Shown here piece by piece: positions 16,625 to 25,313 of a stretch of DNA of 64,000 nucleotides (position 1 is its first letter; every line of letters begins with the position of its first letter). The stretch covers positions 992,001 through 1,056,000 of the forward strand of contig NZXX01000001.1 of the NCBI GenBank assembly GCA_002702065.1. Direction: 5' to 3'. The translations under genes were made by a program, and so were the position numbers. The notes beneath the pieces were generated by a model. That model had not been told where the DNA came from, did not search any database, and worked only from the letters and a program-made list of their open reading frames with translations. This DNA is from Anaerolineaceae bacterium. GTDB taxonomy: Bacteria; Chloroflexota; Anaerolineae; Aggregatilineales; Phototrophicaceae.

Positions 16625-17464
16625 ATGACTTACTCACGAGCAGATTATGAACAGGCAGCGGCGGTTATCCGCCAGCGCAGCGACCTGAAACCGGCAGTCG
16701 GACTCGTGCTCGGTTCTGGTCTGGGCACACTGGCGGATACGCTGGACGACCGGACAGTGATCGCCTATGACGATATTCCGGGCTGGCCTCGCTCGACCGT
16801 TCACGGGCACAGCGGTCAGCTGGTGGTGGGCAAGCTGGAAGGCTGCCCGGTGGTGGCTCAGCAGGGACGCGCGCATTTTTATGAAGGCTATACAGCACAG
16901 CAGATCACCTTTCCGATCCGCGTGATGAAACTGCTTGGCGTCGAAACCGTGATTTTGACGAATGCTGCTGGTGGCCTGAACACGGACTATCAGGTCGGTG
17001 ACCTGATGTTGCTGAACGATCACATCAATTTTGTGGGGATGGCGGGCAATAATCCACTGATCGGCCCCAATGATGAATCGTTTGGGCCGCGTTTCCTCGG
17101 CATGGCCCAGACCTATGACCGGGAGCTACGTCAAAAAGCCCTGTCCGTCGCTGCTGATGCCGGGATTACGCTGCATGAGGGAACGTATATCTGTCTGGCC
17201 GGGCCGAACTTTGAGACCCCGGCAGAAATTCGTATGCTGCGGACCATCGGCGGTGACGCGGTCGGAATGTCCACCGTGCATGAGGTATTGGTCGCCCGGC
17301 ATGCCGGTATGCGTGTGATGGCATATTCGGGCATTACCAATGTGGCGATTGATTCTGTCGACACCGAACTGGAAGCCTCACATGAAGAAGTGCTGGATGC
17401 CGGGAAAGTTCTGGTGCCGCGTTTGTCCACTATTCTGAGGGGTGTGCTGCGGTCGCTGGTATGA
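16625..17464 (+). CDS. punA: Purine nucleoside phosphorylase
   Basis: A trimeric-type purine nucleoside phosphorylase, cleaving guanosine or inosine with phosphate to base and ribose-1-phosphate in purine salvage. The 279-residue length is normal. Signatures are VGLVLGSGLGTLAD, DIPGWPRSTVHGHSGQLV, AQQGRAHFYEGYTAQQ, ILTNAAGGLN, AGPNFETPAEIRML and VGMSTVHEVLVARHAGM. These cover the phosphate loop and the purine pocket, including Glu in FETPAE and Asn in GITNVA. The ATG has AGAGGA upstream. Its stop overlaps the next start as ATGA. Confidence 0.94.
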   Translation: MTYSRADYEQAAAVIRQRSDLKPAVGLVLGSGLGTLADTLDDRTVIAYDDIPGWPRSTVHGHSGQLVVGKLEGCPVVAQQGRAHFYEGYTAQQITFPIRVMKLLGVETVILTNAAGGLNTDYQVGDLMLLNDHINFVGMAGNNPLIGPNDESFGPRFLGMAQTYDRELRQKALSVAADAGITLHEGTYICLAGPNFETPAEIRMLRTIGGDAVGMSTVHEVLVARHAGMRVMAYSGITNVAIDSVDTELEASHEEVLDAGKVLVPRLSTILRGVLRSLV

Positions 17465-18255
17465 CGACTCTGGTTTTTCTGATCGAGCAAGTCGCCATTG
17501 GCTTATATATCCTGCTGGGTGTTGGCATCCTGCTGACCTGGCGGCGCTGGCAGCGTGCTCGCCGCGAGTTTCGTGCGACCTACTTTGAACTGGAAAAAGA
17601 CCTGGCGCGTGGTGCTCGTGGTGACGCGGTGACCACGCTGATTCTGCTGCTGGAGGCGGTCTTGCTGGTCGCCGGTATTCAGAACGTGGTTGCCCCGACA
17701 ATTCGCAGTGTCAGTGACATCAACGTCGTCAATGCACAGGTCATTACCGATGGTGACTTTAATACCCCGACTCCCGCTTTTAACGAAGGGGCCCAGATCG
17801 ATGCCAGCGGCGTGAACCTGACACCCGATGACCTTTCATTGCGCGTGCTGGCGACGCCAACGCTGACGCCAACGCCAGTCGGGACCATTGTGCCCAATGC
17901 ACCGGCGGCCATTGGCTGTACCGAAGAAGGGGCCACGTTGCAGATTCCGACAAACGGCCTGCGTGTGTTTGAACCGATCAGCGTTATCGGTACGGCGTTC
18001 ATGGATGATTTTGCCTTCTACAAGTTTGAGCTGGCCGGGCCCGTGACGGGTGGCAATTTCGCGCCGCTGGAAGATCATACGCAAATGGTGCGCGAAGCGG
18101 GCGCATTGGGCCAGTTTGTACCGGCATTCTATCCACCCGGCGAATATCAGTTCCGCCTCTCGGTTTTTGATATTACCAACACGATGGGGCCTTCCTGCAC
18201 GGTGAATATATACATCAGCGAGCCGATTCCAACACCCACGCCTCTGGGGCAGTAA
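17461..18255 (+). CDS. Membrane-anchored Thr-Pro-rich extracellular protein
   Basis: A protein of 264 residues without a family I can name. Two hydrophobic segments (about 6-24 and 60-82, the latter LILLLEAVLLVAGIQNVVAP) flank a basic linker. The remainder is outside the membrane: a TPTLTPTPVGT linker near 136-146, then a beta-rich domain with FEPISVIGTAFMDDFAFYKFEL and YPPGEYQFRLSVFDITNT. TPTPTP tails are common in Chloroflexota surface proteins. It is translationally coupled to punA by ATGA and to the next gene by a one-base overlap. The domain might bind carbohydrate or stabilise another partner; function is unknown. Confidence 0.7.
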   Translation: MTTLVFLIEQVAIGLYILLGVGILLTWRRWQRARREFRATYFELEKDLARGARGDAVTTLILLLEAVLLVAGIQNVVAPTIRSVSDINVVNAQVITDGDFNTPTPAFNEGAQIDASGVNLTPDDLSLRVLATPTLTPTPVGTIVPNAPAAIGCTEEGATLQIPTNGLRVFEPISVIGTAFMDDFAFYKFELAGPVTGGNFAPLEDHTQMVREAGALGQFVPAFYPPGEYQFRLSVFDITNTMGPSCTVNIYISEPIPTPTPLGQ

Positions 18256-19112
18256 TGTCTCAAAAACCGGTTCTGGGTTTGATTGGGGCTGGTAAGGTCG
18301 GGCAGGTGTTGATGCGTCTGCTATATAAGGCGGACTATCAAATCGGCGCCATCTACAGCCGCACCCCGCCAACCGCGCTGGCTGGTCAGGTGCAGGCGAT
18401 CATCGCTTCGGACCCGCGCGATGTGGCTGCGCATGCGGATCTGGTGGTGATTGCGCTGCCCGATGATGCCATTGCAGAGGTTGCTGCGCGAGTATCGAGT
18501 GTAGCGCTGGACGGCAAAGGCGTGGTCCATACCTCCGGGGCACATGGGGTGGATCAGCTGTCGGTGCTGGCCGAGAATGGCGCGATGACCGGTAGCCTGC
18601 ACCCGGCTTATCCGTTTGCCAGCGTCGAAAAGGCGCTGACGGAACTGCCGGGGTCAACCTTTGCCATCGAAGCGGAAAACAATCTGCTGGCGGTCTGGTT
18701 AGGTGATATTGTGCGCGCCCTCAATGGCTCTATACTGAGCATACCACCCGGCAGCAAGGCGCTCTATCACGCGGCGATGACGATAGCCAGCAACTACACC
18801 GTGACTCTGTACGCGCTGGCGCAGCAGTTGCTTTTGACCTTGAGCGACGAACATGAAGCGGTGGATGGCGCGCTGAATGCCCTGACCGCTGCAACGGTAG
18901 AGAACCTTCGTACACAGGGTATTCCGGATGCGCTGACCGGGCCGCTGGTGCGCGGCGATGTGAGCACGGTGGCGGCTCATCTGGTGGCACTGGAGCAGTA
19001 CGACCAACATGCGGCGGACCTCTACCGCCAGCTGGCACGCCAGACTCTGCCAATGGTGCGGGCACGTGGTGTGGCGACCGATGAACTGGAGAACTTACTG
19101 GGCAGGAGTTAA
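18255..19112 (+). CDS. Rossmann/DUF2520 reductase, candidate ketopantoate reductase
   Basis: A 285-residue NAD(P)-binding protein: VLGLIGAGKVGQVLMRLL at the N-terminus, ADLVVIALPDDAIAEVA, HTSGAHGVDQLSVL and GSLHPAYPFAS, then a helical DUF2520 domain. The fold is shared with ketopantoate reductases and F420-dependent NADP reductases. It lies three bases ahead of panB and panC, which take the same pathway on either side of the ketopantoate reduction step, and no classical panE is visible. The role of ketopantoate reductase is therefore a position-based inference. Alternatively it acts in an unrelated reductive step. Confidence 0.68.
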   Translation: MSQKPVLGLIGAGKVGQVLMRLLYKADYQIGAIYSRTPPTALAGQVQAIIASDPRDVAAHADLVVIALPDDAIAEVAARVSSVALDGKGVVHTSGAHGVDQLSVLAENGAMTGSLHPAYPFASVEKALTELPGSTFAIEAENNLLAVWLGDIVRALNGSILSIPPGSKALYHAAMTIASNYTVTLYALAQQLLLTLSDEHEAVDGALNALTAATVENLRTQGIPDALTGPLVRGDVSTVAAHLVALEQYDQHAADLYRQLARQTLPMVRARGVATDELENLLGRS

Positions 19113-19115
19113 ATC

Positions 19116-19973
19116 ATGCGACTGACCATACGCGATTTACAGAAGATGAAAGCCAATGGCGAGCGGATCGCCATGCTGACAGCCTACGACGCAATTACGG
19201 CGCGGACCAGCGAGGCGGCGGGTGTGCCGATGCTGCTTGTAGGGGATACGTTGGGGATGGTGGTTCAGGGTCACGATACCACGATCCCGGTGAAGCTGGA
19301 CCATATTATCTATCATGCCGAGATCGTATCGCGGGTAACCCAGCGACCCCTGGTGGTGGGTGATCTGCCGTTTATGACCTATCACATCAGCCCGGAGCAG
19401 GCATTGCAAAATGCGGGACGTCTGGTGCAGGAGGGCGGTGTCGGCGCAGTCAAGCTGGAAGGCGGCGAATACATGGCCCCGACGATCCGCCGTATTGTGC
19501 AGGCAGGTATCCCGGTGATGGCGCATATCGGTCTGACGCCCCAGAGCGTCAACGGGTTTGGTGGTTTCCGGGTGCAGGGCAAGGAGGTCAAAACCGCCCA
19601 GCAGTTGCTGCGCGATGCCGAAGCCGTGCAAAACGCCGGTGCGTTTGCGGTGGTGCTGGAACTGGTGCCCGCGCCGCTGGCCCAGATGATTACCAAACGG
19701 CTGTCGATACCCACTATTGGCATTGGCGCCGGGCCGCACTGCGATGGGCAAGTTCAGGTGTATCACGATATTCTGGCGCTGTTTGATGCGTTCGTGCCCA
19801 AGCATACCCGGCAGTATGCGAAGGTGGGCGATACCATGCGCAGTGCCATCGAGGCCTATGTTCAGGACGTGCAGTCCGGTGCATTCCCGACCGCCGCCAA
19901 CAGCTTTGATATGAACCCGGAAGTCGTACAGGCTTTGCACCAGGCTGAGGTAAATGGCAGTGGAGACCGCTGA
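19116..19973 (+). CDS. panB: 3-methyl-2-oxobutanoate hydroxymethyltransferase
   Basis: PanB adds a hydroxymethyl group from methylenetetrahydrofolate to ketoisovalerate, giving ketopantoate. The 285 residues carry MLTAYDAITARTSEAAGV, VGDTLGMVVQGHDTTIPV (metal-binding aspartate), VGAVKLEGGE, MAHIGLTPQSVNGFGGF and PTIGIGAGPHCDGQVQVYHDIL. The start ATG follows an AGGAG site. The last 20 bases overlap panC. First dedicated step of pantothenate and coenzyme A synthesis, in the cytoplasm. Confidence 0.95.
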   Translation: MRLTIRDLQKMKANGERIAMLTAYDAITARTSEAAGVPMLLVGDTLGMVVQGHDTTIPVKLDHIIYHAEIVSRVTQRPLVVGDLPFMTYHISPEQALQNAGRLVQEGGVGAVKLEGGEYMAPTIRRIVQAGIPVMAHIGLTPQSVNGFGGFRVQGKEVKTAQQLLRDAEAVQNAGAFAVVLELVPAPLAQMITKRLSIPTIGIGAGPHCDGQVQVYHDILALFDAFVPKHTRQYAKVGDTMRSAIEAYVQDVQSGAFPTAANSFDMNPEVVQALHQAEVNGSGDR

Positions 19974-20811
19974 AACAATTGAAACGTTGCGTGCGGCCCG
20001 GCAGCAGATGTCCGGCAGTGTCGGGCTGGTGCCAACGATGGGCGCGTTGCATGAGGGACATCTCGCGCTGGTGCAGCAGGCCCGGTCTGAAAATGACCAT
20101 GTGATCGCCACGATTTTCGTTAACCCGACTCAATTCAACGATGCGGCAGACTTTGCGGCTTATCCACACGATCTGGCTCATGATCTCGAACTGTTCGAGA
20201 GAGGTGGGGTCGATCTGGTCTTTGCGCCGATGCCAGACGTTATGTATCCGTCAGGTTATCAGACCTACGTCACGGTCGAGCAGATGACACAGCCGCTGGA
20301 AGGCGCGCACCGACCCGGTCATTTTCGTGGCGTGACAACGGTCGTCGCCAAGCTGTTCAACCTGACGCAGCCGCATCGCGCTTACTTTGGTCAGAAAGAC
20401 GCGCAGCAGGTAGCGGTGATCCAGCGGATGGTGGACGATATGAACTTTCCGCTGGCGGTTGTGGTTTGCCCGACGGTGCGCGAACCGGATGGGCTGGCCA
20501 TGAGTTCGCGCAATCGCAACCTCACCCGTGCGCAGCGGCAGGCCGCGCCAGTTTTGTATCAGGCACTGATGGCGGCGCAGGCGGCCTACCAACGTGGCGA
20601 ACGCAGCTCCAAAATCCTGCGGCGGCTGATGCGCGACGTGCTGGCACAGGAGCCGCTGGCCGATGTGGATTATGTCTCGGTGGCGGATGCACGCTCTCTT
20701 GAGGAGCTAACCCAGCTGACGGATCAGCCCGTATTGGTGTCGCTGGCGGTGCGTATCGGCCAGACACGATTGATTGATAATGTGCTGTTACCGGCACAAT
20801 CCTATGCGTGA
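19954..20811 (+). CDS. panC: Pantothenate synthetase
   Basis: PanC joins pantoate and beta-alanine with ATP. The 285 residues contain VGLVPTMGALHEGHLALVQQA (HxGH nucleotidyl-binding motif), TIFVNPTQFN, FAPMPDVMYPSGYQT, AYFGQKDAQQVAVIQRM and the KMSKS-like region MSSRNRNLT. ATG 19954 lies inside the end of panB, with AGGCTGAGG as ribosome site, so the pair is coupled. No panD is present here. The gene ends before a 94-base gap with an inverted repeat. Confidence 0.95.
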   Translation: MAVETAETIETLRAARQQMSGSVGLVPTMGALHEGHLALVQQARSENDHVIATIFVNPTQFNDAADFAAYPHDLAHDLELFERGGVDLVFAPMPDVMYPSGYQTYVTVEQMTQPLEGAHRPGHFRGVTTVVAKLFNLTQPHRAYFGQKDAQQVAVIQRMVDDMNFPLAVVVCPTVREPDGLAMSSRNRNLTRAQRQAAPVLYQALMAAQAAYQRGERSSKILRRLMRDVLAQEPLADVDYVSVADARSLEELTQLTDQPVLVSLAVRIGQTRLIDNVLLPAQSYA

Positions 20812-20836
20812 TTTATCAATTGCTGATATATTTCTG

Positions 20837-20869
20837 AGACATGTGTGCTGTAATACACGTATCATGTCT
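20837..20869. repeat. Inverted repeat between panC and Zn-peptidase gene
   Basis: Perfect 7-base arms AGACATG (20837-20843) and CATGTCT (20863-20869) flank inner GTGT/ACAC complementarity. There is no T-run, so it is more likely an operator or an RNA hairpin than a terminator. It lies 25 bases after the panC stop. Confidence 0.4.
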
Positions 20870-20905
20870 TCAATGGGTGTGGGAATCCTGAAAGGAAGCT
20901 AAAAC

Positions 20906-21649
20906 GTGTTTATGTTGTTTGATCCCACCTATATGCTGTTTGTGTTCATACCCGCCACGATCATTTCGCTCGCGGCGCAGTGGTATGTACGTTCGTCATT
21001 TAATAAATGGAGCAAGGTGCGGAACGGCGCGAATTTGCCCGGCACGGAAATTGCCCGCCGCATCATTGACCGCACTTCCGTCGGCGATGTGACCTTCGAG
21101 CGCCCGCAGATGCGTGGTATGCAGCCACAGGCCGCAGGTATCAGCCTGGAACGGACTGCCGGGGCATTTACCGATCATTATGATCCGCGCACGCATACCG
21201 TTCGTTTGTCGGAATCAACTGCCGCGCAGCCCTCGGTGGCAGCGATGGCCGTCGTTGCGCATGAACTGGGGCACGCCCAGCAGCATGAGGAAAATTCGTT
21301 CCTCATCCAGATGCGTAATTTTCTGGTTCCGGCGGTGTCGCTCAGTCCGCAGATCGCCTTTGGTCTGATTTTCGTCGGCTTTTTGCTGCGGGCGGATGGG
21401 CTGCTGTGGCTGGGGATTCTGTTCTTCGGGCTGGTGGTGCTGTTCAGCGTGCTGACTCTGCCCGTCGAATTTGACGCCAGCCGTCGTGGGCTGATTTTGC
21501 TGCGCGAGGCCGGGTTGATGTCGAATGACGAGGACCAGAATGGGTCGCGGACAGTGCTGACTGCTGCTGCGCTCACCTATGTCGCTGCCGCCGTTACGGC
21601 AATTCTGCAACTGCTGTACTACATCAGTCTGGCGCAGCGGCGCAACTGA
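20906..21649 (+). CDS. Membrane zinc metallopeptidase, YugP family
   Basis: A 247-residue membrane protein: a segment at about 6-28, a soluble part with AAGISLERTAGAFTDHYDPRTHTVRLSE and the zinc motif VAHELGHAQQHEE at about 112-124, then hydrophobic segments at about 140-186 and 211-240. This arrangement is that of the YugP/DUF zinc-dependent peptidases of unknown target. GTG 20906 has AAGGAAGC upstream; an ATG two codons later is an alternative. It ends at a bidirectional terminator. Protease activity is expected from HExxH but not proven for the family. Confidence 0.82.
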   Translation: MFMLFDPTYMLFVFIPATIISLAAQWYVRSSFNKWSKVRNGANLPGTEIARRIIDRTSVGDVTFERPQMRGMQPQAAGISLERTAGAFTDHYDPRTHTVRLSESTAAQPSVAAMAVVAHELGHAQQHEENSFLIQMRNFLVPAVSLSPQIAFGLIFVGFLLRADGLLWLGILFFGLVVLFSVLTLPVEFDASRRGLILLREAGLMSNDEDQNGSRTVLTAAALTYVAAAVTAILQLLYYISLAQRRN

Positions 21650-21671
21650 TTGTCACCCAATGGATAAAAAT

Positions 21672-21699
21672 AAGGCGCGTCGGGTAGGACGCGCCTTTT
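21672..21699. terminator. Bidirectional intrinsic terminator
   Basis: An 8-bp stem GGCGCGTC/GACGCGCC (21674-21681 with 21688-21695) with loop GGGTAG is flanked by A-rich sequence on the left and TTTT on the right, so it works on both strands. It separates the convergent Zn-peptidase and fabH genes. Confidence 0.85.
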
Positions 21700-21720
21700 G
21701 ATTCTTGCACGAGGTTGGGG

Positions 21721-22941
21721 TTAGTCCAGTTTTTGCTGGTCGAACTTGTGACGCAGGCGGGAAAGTTTGCCGCGTTCCGGGTGAATGCGGTTGGCCACAT
21801 TATCCAGCCTTCGACCCCAGCGGACAATGCGCCGCCGCCAGTTCGCGCCCAGATAAGTGAGCTGACGCCGCTGTTTGCCAAGCGTGCGCGGTTCGCCCGT
21901 CTCCGCGCCGGTCCAGGTAACGACGATTGAAGCCCAAGCCAACCCACCGCCGAAACCGCACAAGGCTATGTGATCGCCTTCATGGATTCGCCCGCCTTCC
22001 AGCGCCTCGCACAGAGCGATCGGAATCGACGCAGCTGACGTATTGCCGTAGCGGTCGATGTTGTTCATGAACATGGCCGGTTCGACATTCAGGCTGCGGG
22101 CGGCGGCCTGGATAATCCGGTTGTTGGCCTGGTGCGGCACAATCAGGGTGAGATCATCCACCTGCAAACCCGCCATCTCCAGCGCCTGTGTGATGCTTTC
22201 GCCAATGACGCGCGTCGCGAACTTGAACACTTCGCGCCCGTTCATGGTCATCTTGTACATCTTTAGTTCGTCGGGATTGGCTTCCGGCACGTTGCTATCG
22301 CGGCTGCCGACTGACGGAATGGTCAGCAGGTCCCAGCCAGAACCATCGGAGCGCAGCACGGATGAACGAACCCCGCCTGTTTCGTCGCTGGCCTTGAGCA
22401 CCAGTGCGCCGGCGCCATCGCCAAACAGGATGCACGTTCCACGATCCTGCCAGTCGAGAACCCGGCTCATCGTTTCTGCGCCGATAACCAGCGCAGTCTG
22501 AATACTGCCGGACCGGATGGACTGGGCCGCCATATTGAGGGCATAGACAAACCCGGCACAGGCAGCACTCAGATCAAACGCACCTGCTTTGGTGGCCCCC
22601 AACCGGTCCTGAATCAGACTGGCCGTGCTGGGGAAGATGTGCTCCGGCGTCGACGTGGCCACCACGATCAGATCCAGTTCCAACGGTAGGATATTGGCAA
22701 CTTCCAATGCGCGTTGGGCGGCTTTTAGCCCCAGCGTAGCCGTGGATTCATGTTCGCCAGCGATGCGCCGTTCCCGAATGCCGGTTCGTGTTTGAATCCA
22801 TTCATCATTCGTTTCAACGATGGCTTCAAGGTCCTGGTTGGTGAGTATGCGGTCAGGAACAGCCATGCCCCACCCAACGACGTGGGCATAGGGGCCATTG
22901 TCCTGCGTGTTTGGCAGTCTGCCATTATTATGCTTGACCAT
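21721..22941 (-). CDS. fabH: 3-oxoacyl-ACP synthase III with basic C-terminal extension
   Basis: FabH starts fatty-acid chains by condensing acyl-CoA with malonyl-ACP. The core matches: WGMAVPDRILTNQDLE, TNDEWIQTRTGIRERRI, the catalytic cysteine in DLSAACAGFVYAL, LFGDGAGALVL, the histidine in LIVPHQANNRII, and the asparagine in NIDRYGNTSAASIP. The whole is 406 residues, about 60-70 longer than usual; the last 63 residues are arginine-rich (e.g. NWRRRIVRWGRRLD) and look like a separate tail. It overlaps fabF by 14 bases and is transcribed after it. Confidence 0.9.
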   Translation of the reverse strand: MVKHNNGRLPNTQDNGPYAHVVGWGMAVPDRILTNQDLEAIVETNDEWIQTRTGIRERRIAGEHESTATLGLKAAQRALEVANILPLELDLIVVATSTPEHIFPSTASLIQDRLGATKAGAFDLSAACAGFVYALNMAAQSIRSGSIQTALVIGAETMSRVLDWQDRGTCILFGDGAGALVLKASDETGGVRSSVLRSDGSGWDLLTIPSVGSRDSNVPEANPDELKMYKMTMNGREVFKFATRVIGESITQALEMAGLQVDDLTLIVPHQANNRIIQAAARSLNVEPAMFMNNIDRYGNTSAASIPIALCEALEGGRIHEGDHIALCGFGGGLAWASIVVTWTGAETGEPRTLGKQRRQLTYLGANWRRRIVRWGRRLDNVANRIHPERGKLSRLRHKFDQQKLD

Positions 22942-24184
22942 TTTCGTGATATCTGCCGATCACCAACACGGCATTATGACCTCCAAAGCCAAAGGAATTG
23001 CTCATCACCACGTCAATCGGATGTTCGACACCGACATTCGGGGTGTAATTCAAATCACATTCGGGGTCCTGATTATCGAGATTGACTGTTGGCGGAACAA
23101 AATTGTTGCGGATCGCCTGAATGGAAAAGACAGCTTCGACTGAACCCGCCGCGCCCATCAAATGGCCGGTCACCGATTTTGTCGAGCTGATCGGGATTTC
23201 ATAGGCCAGTTCGCCGAGCGCGTTTTTGATCGCGATGGTTTCGCTCTTGTCGTTCAGGGGCGTGCTTGTCCCGTGGGCGTTGATGTAATCAATATCCTCG
23301 CCTGTCATTTCGGCATCTTCGAGCGCAAACTCAATCGCCTTGGATGCGCCTTCGCCAGTCTCAAGCGGGGCGGTGATGTGATAGGCGTCGGACGTATGAC
23401 CGTACCCCAGGATTTCGGCATAGATTTTGGCCCCACGTGCTTTCGCATGTTCCAGGTCTTCGACGACCAGCATGGCGGCACCTTCTGCCACGACAAAGCC
23501 ATCCCGGTCTACATCAAAGGGCCGCGACGCTTTTTCCGGGGCGTCGTTGCGGCGCGAGATTGCTTTCATGTTATTGAAGCTGGCGATGGTAATGTCGCGC
23601 AACCCAGCTTCGGAACTGCCTGCCAGAATGGCTTTGGCCTTGCCACGACGGATGATCTCGACGGCCTCACCGATGCTGTTGTTTCCGGTGGCACAGGCGG
23701 TCGAAATCGCAAAATTTGGCCCGCGCAGGCCGAACATCATCGATACCTTGCCACTGGCGCTATCCGGCAGCATCATGGGGACCATCAACGGACTGACCGC
23801 GCTGGCGCCCCGTTCCAGAAATGCCTGAATACTCTTGAAGATTGAGTCGATTCCACCAATGCCCGACCCCATAACCACACCGATTTCGTAGTGATTATCC
23901 GGGGTGACTTCGAGGCCGGAGTCTTCCAGTGCCTGCTTGGCAGCATACAGGCCCAACTGAGTCACCCGATCGGTACGGCGCGCTTCGCGTTTGCCCAGAA
24001 ACGCGTCCGGATCAAAGTCCTTGACCTCACCGCCGAAATGGTTATCCAGATGTGAGGTGTCGAACAGGGTGATCGGCCCGATGCCGGTAACACCATTCGC
24101 GGCATTCGTCCAGGCTTCCTTTACCGAGTTCCCCGTTGGGCAGATAATCCCCATTCCGGTTACGACGACACGGCGTCTTTCCAC
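22928..24184 (-). CDS. fabF: 3-oxoacyl-ACP synthase II
   Basis: FabF elongates fatty acids by condensing acyl-ACP with malonyl-ACP. It has RRVVVTGMGIICPTG, the catalytic cysteine in NFAISTACATGNNSIGEA, and the two histidines in YINAHGTSTPLNDKSET and STKSVTGHLMGAAGSVEAVF. GTG 24184 is chosen because GGAGGAAAGG lies directly upstream; the ATG further left in frame at 24202 would lie inside that site. It is 418 residues, standard size, and the first gene of a fabF-fabH operon. No acpP is present between the promoter region and fabF. Confidence 0.94.
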   Translation of the reverse strand: MERRRVVVTGMGIICPTGNSVKEAWTNAANGVTGIGPITLFDTSHLDNHFGGEVKDFDPDAFLGKREARRTDRVTQLGLYAAKQALEDSGLEVTPDNHYEIGVVMGSGIGGIDSIFKSIQAFLERGASAVSPLMVPMMLPDSASGKVSMMFGLRGPNFAISTACATGNNSIGEAVEIIRRGKAKAILAGSSEAGLRDITIASFNNMKAISRRNDAPEKASRPFDVDRDGFVVAEGAAMLVVEDLEHAKARGAKIYAEILGYGHTSDAYHITAPLETGEGASKAIEFALEDAEMTGEDIDYINAHGTSTPLNDKSETIAIKNALGELAYEIPISSTKSVTGHLMGAAGSVEAVFSIQAIRNNFVPPTVNLDNQDPECDLNYTPNVGVEHPIDVVMSNSFGFGGHNAVLVIGRYHENGQA

Positions 24185-24329
24185 GTTACCTTTCCTCCAC
24201 ATGCACGCCTGATTTTCAGCCCGTGCCCTAGATGTTAATTCTCATTTTGAAGTAACACCGTATGCAGCTTGAGGTTACCATATTGAAGAATCCTATAGAG
24301 ATCAGGCCCAAATTGCCAGCCCGGAGATA

Positions 24330-24338
24330 TGCTATAAT
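24330..24338 (+). promoter_or_regulatory. Extended -10 promoter of epimerase operon
   Basis: TGCTATAAT is a consensus extended -10 and lies 25 bases before ATG 24363. A TTGCCA at 24313-24318 is only 14 bases upstream of the -10 hexamer, too close for a standard -35, as expected for extended promoters. GGAGGG follows as ribosome site. The same TGCTATAAT is found before tig. Confidence 0.6.
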
Positions 24339-24362
24339 TGCTCCTCGTTCTTTGGAGGGTTT

Positions 24363-25310
24363 ATGATTCTTGTCACCGGAGCAACCGGCTTTATCGGACG
24401 GCATCTGGTCGCCCGCCTGCTGGCCGATGGACACCGTGTTCGCTGTTTGATTCCACCGGGCAGGGCCGCCGATCTACCCTGGGACAATGTACCGGAAATT
24501 ATCGAAGGCACCGTGTTTGATGATGAGGTGCTGTTTAAGGCTGTGTCCGGGGTTCATGTCATCTTTCATCTGGCCAATGCCCAATGGTGGGGCAGACCGC
24601 GTGAGCTGGAACGCATTGAGCTGGCGGGGACGCGCAATCTGGTCGCGGCAGCCCGTGCGGCGCGTGTCGGGCGCATTATCACCCTCAGCCATTTAGGTGC
24701 TGCACCATCCTCTGCATATCCGCTGCTTCAGATTAAAGGGTTTGTCGAAGAAGCGATTCGCGATAGCGGGCTGGCCTACACCATCATCCGCAGCGGGCTG
24801 GTGTTTGGCGAGGAAGATTCCTTTATTAATCACATCGCACTTTCGCTGCGCGCCAATCCGATCTTTTTCCTGATGCCGGGCCGTGGCGAGGTGGTCGTTC
24901 ACCCCATTTATATTGATGATCTGGTATCAGCACTGGTGCGCAGCCTGGAAACGGTTGATCTGGTCGATACGCAGATCGAAATCGGTGGGCCGGAATATAT
25001 CACGCTGGAAGATTTGATTCGCACGGTGATGCGGGTCACCAGAATGCAGCGGCTGATTATCCCGGTGGCCCCCTATGTCTTGCGCTGGACGACCGCTGTC
25101 TACAGCCGTATTTTACCCCGTTCACTGGTGACGCCGCAGTGGCTGGATCTGCTGGCGACGAACCGGACCGCGCCGTTGGGGAATACCTTTCAGTATTTTG
25201 GGTTTCACGCCCGCCGTCTGGAAGACACCCTGCTGGGCTACATGCGGGGCCGCAGTTACTGGAAACCATTGATGCGCAGTTCGCTGCGCCGCCGACCGAG
25301 AGGGATTTAA
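24363..25310 (+). CDS. NAD(P)-dependent epimerase/dehydratase-like, NDUFA9-type
   Basis: An extended short-chain dehydrogenase-fold protein of 315 residues. The N-terminus is MILVTGATGFIGRHLVARLLADGH, and VIFHLANAQWWGR and RIITLSHLGAAPSSAYPLLQIKG follow. The usual YxxxK tyrosine/lysine pair appears only in a modified form (Y-P-L-L-Q-I-K), as in the atypical NDUFA9/NmrA-like subgroup, which often binds cofactor without being a sugar epimerase. A hydrophobic stretch near 232-248 may touch the membrane. The gene opens a long operon reaching proC. Role unknown. Confidence 0.78.
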   Translation: MILVTGATGFIGRHLVARLLADGHRVRCLIPPGRAADLPWDNVPEIIEGTVFDDEVLFKAVSGVHVIFHLANAQWWGRPRELERIELAGTRNLVAAARAARVGRIITLSHLGAAPSSAYPLLQIKGFVEEAIRDSGLAYTIIRSGLVFGEEDSFINHIALSLRANPIFFLMPGRGEVVVHPIYIDDLVSALVRSLETVDLVDTQIEIGGPEYITLEDLIRTVMRVTRMQRLIIPVAPYVLRWTTAVYSRILPRSLVTPQWLDLLATNRTAPLGNTFQYFGFHARRLEDTLLGYMRGRSYWKPLMRSSLRRRPRGI

Positions 25311-25313
25311 CTC

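Noticed and set aside
19137..20111. 324-codon minus-strand open frame over panB and panC
   Set aside because: Antisense to two certain biosynthetic genes and without motifs.
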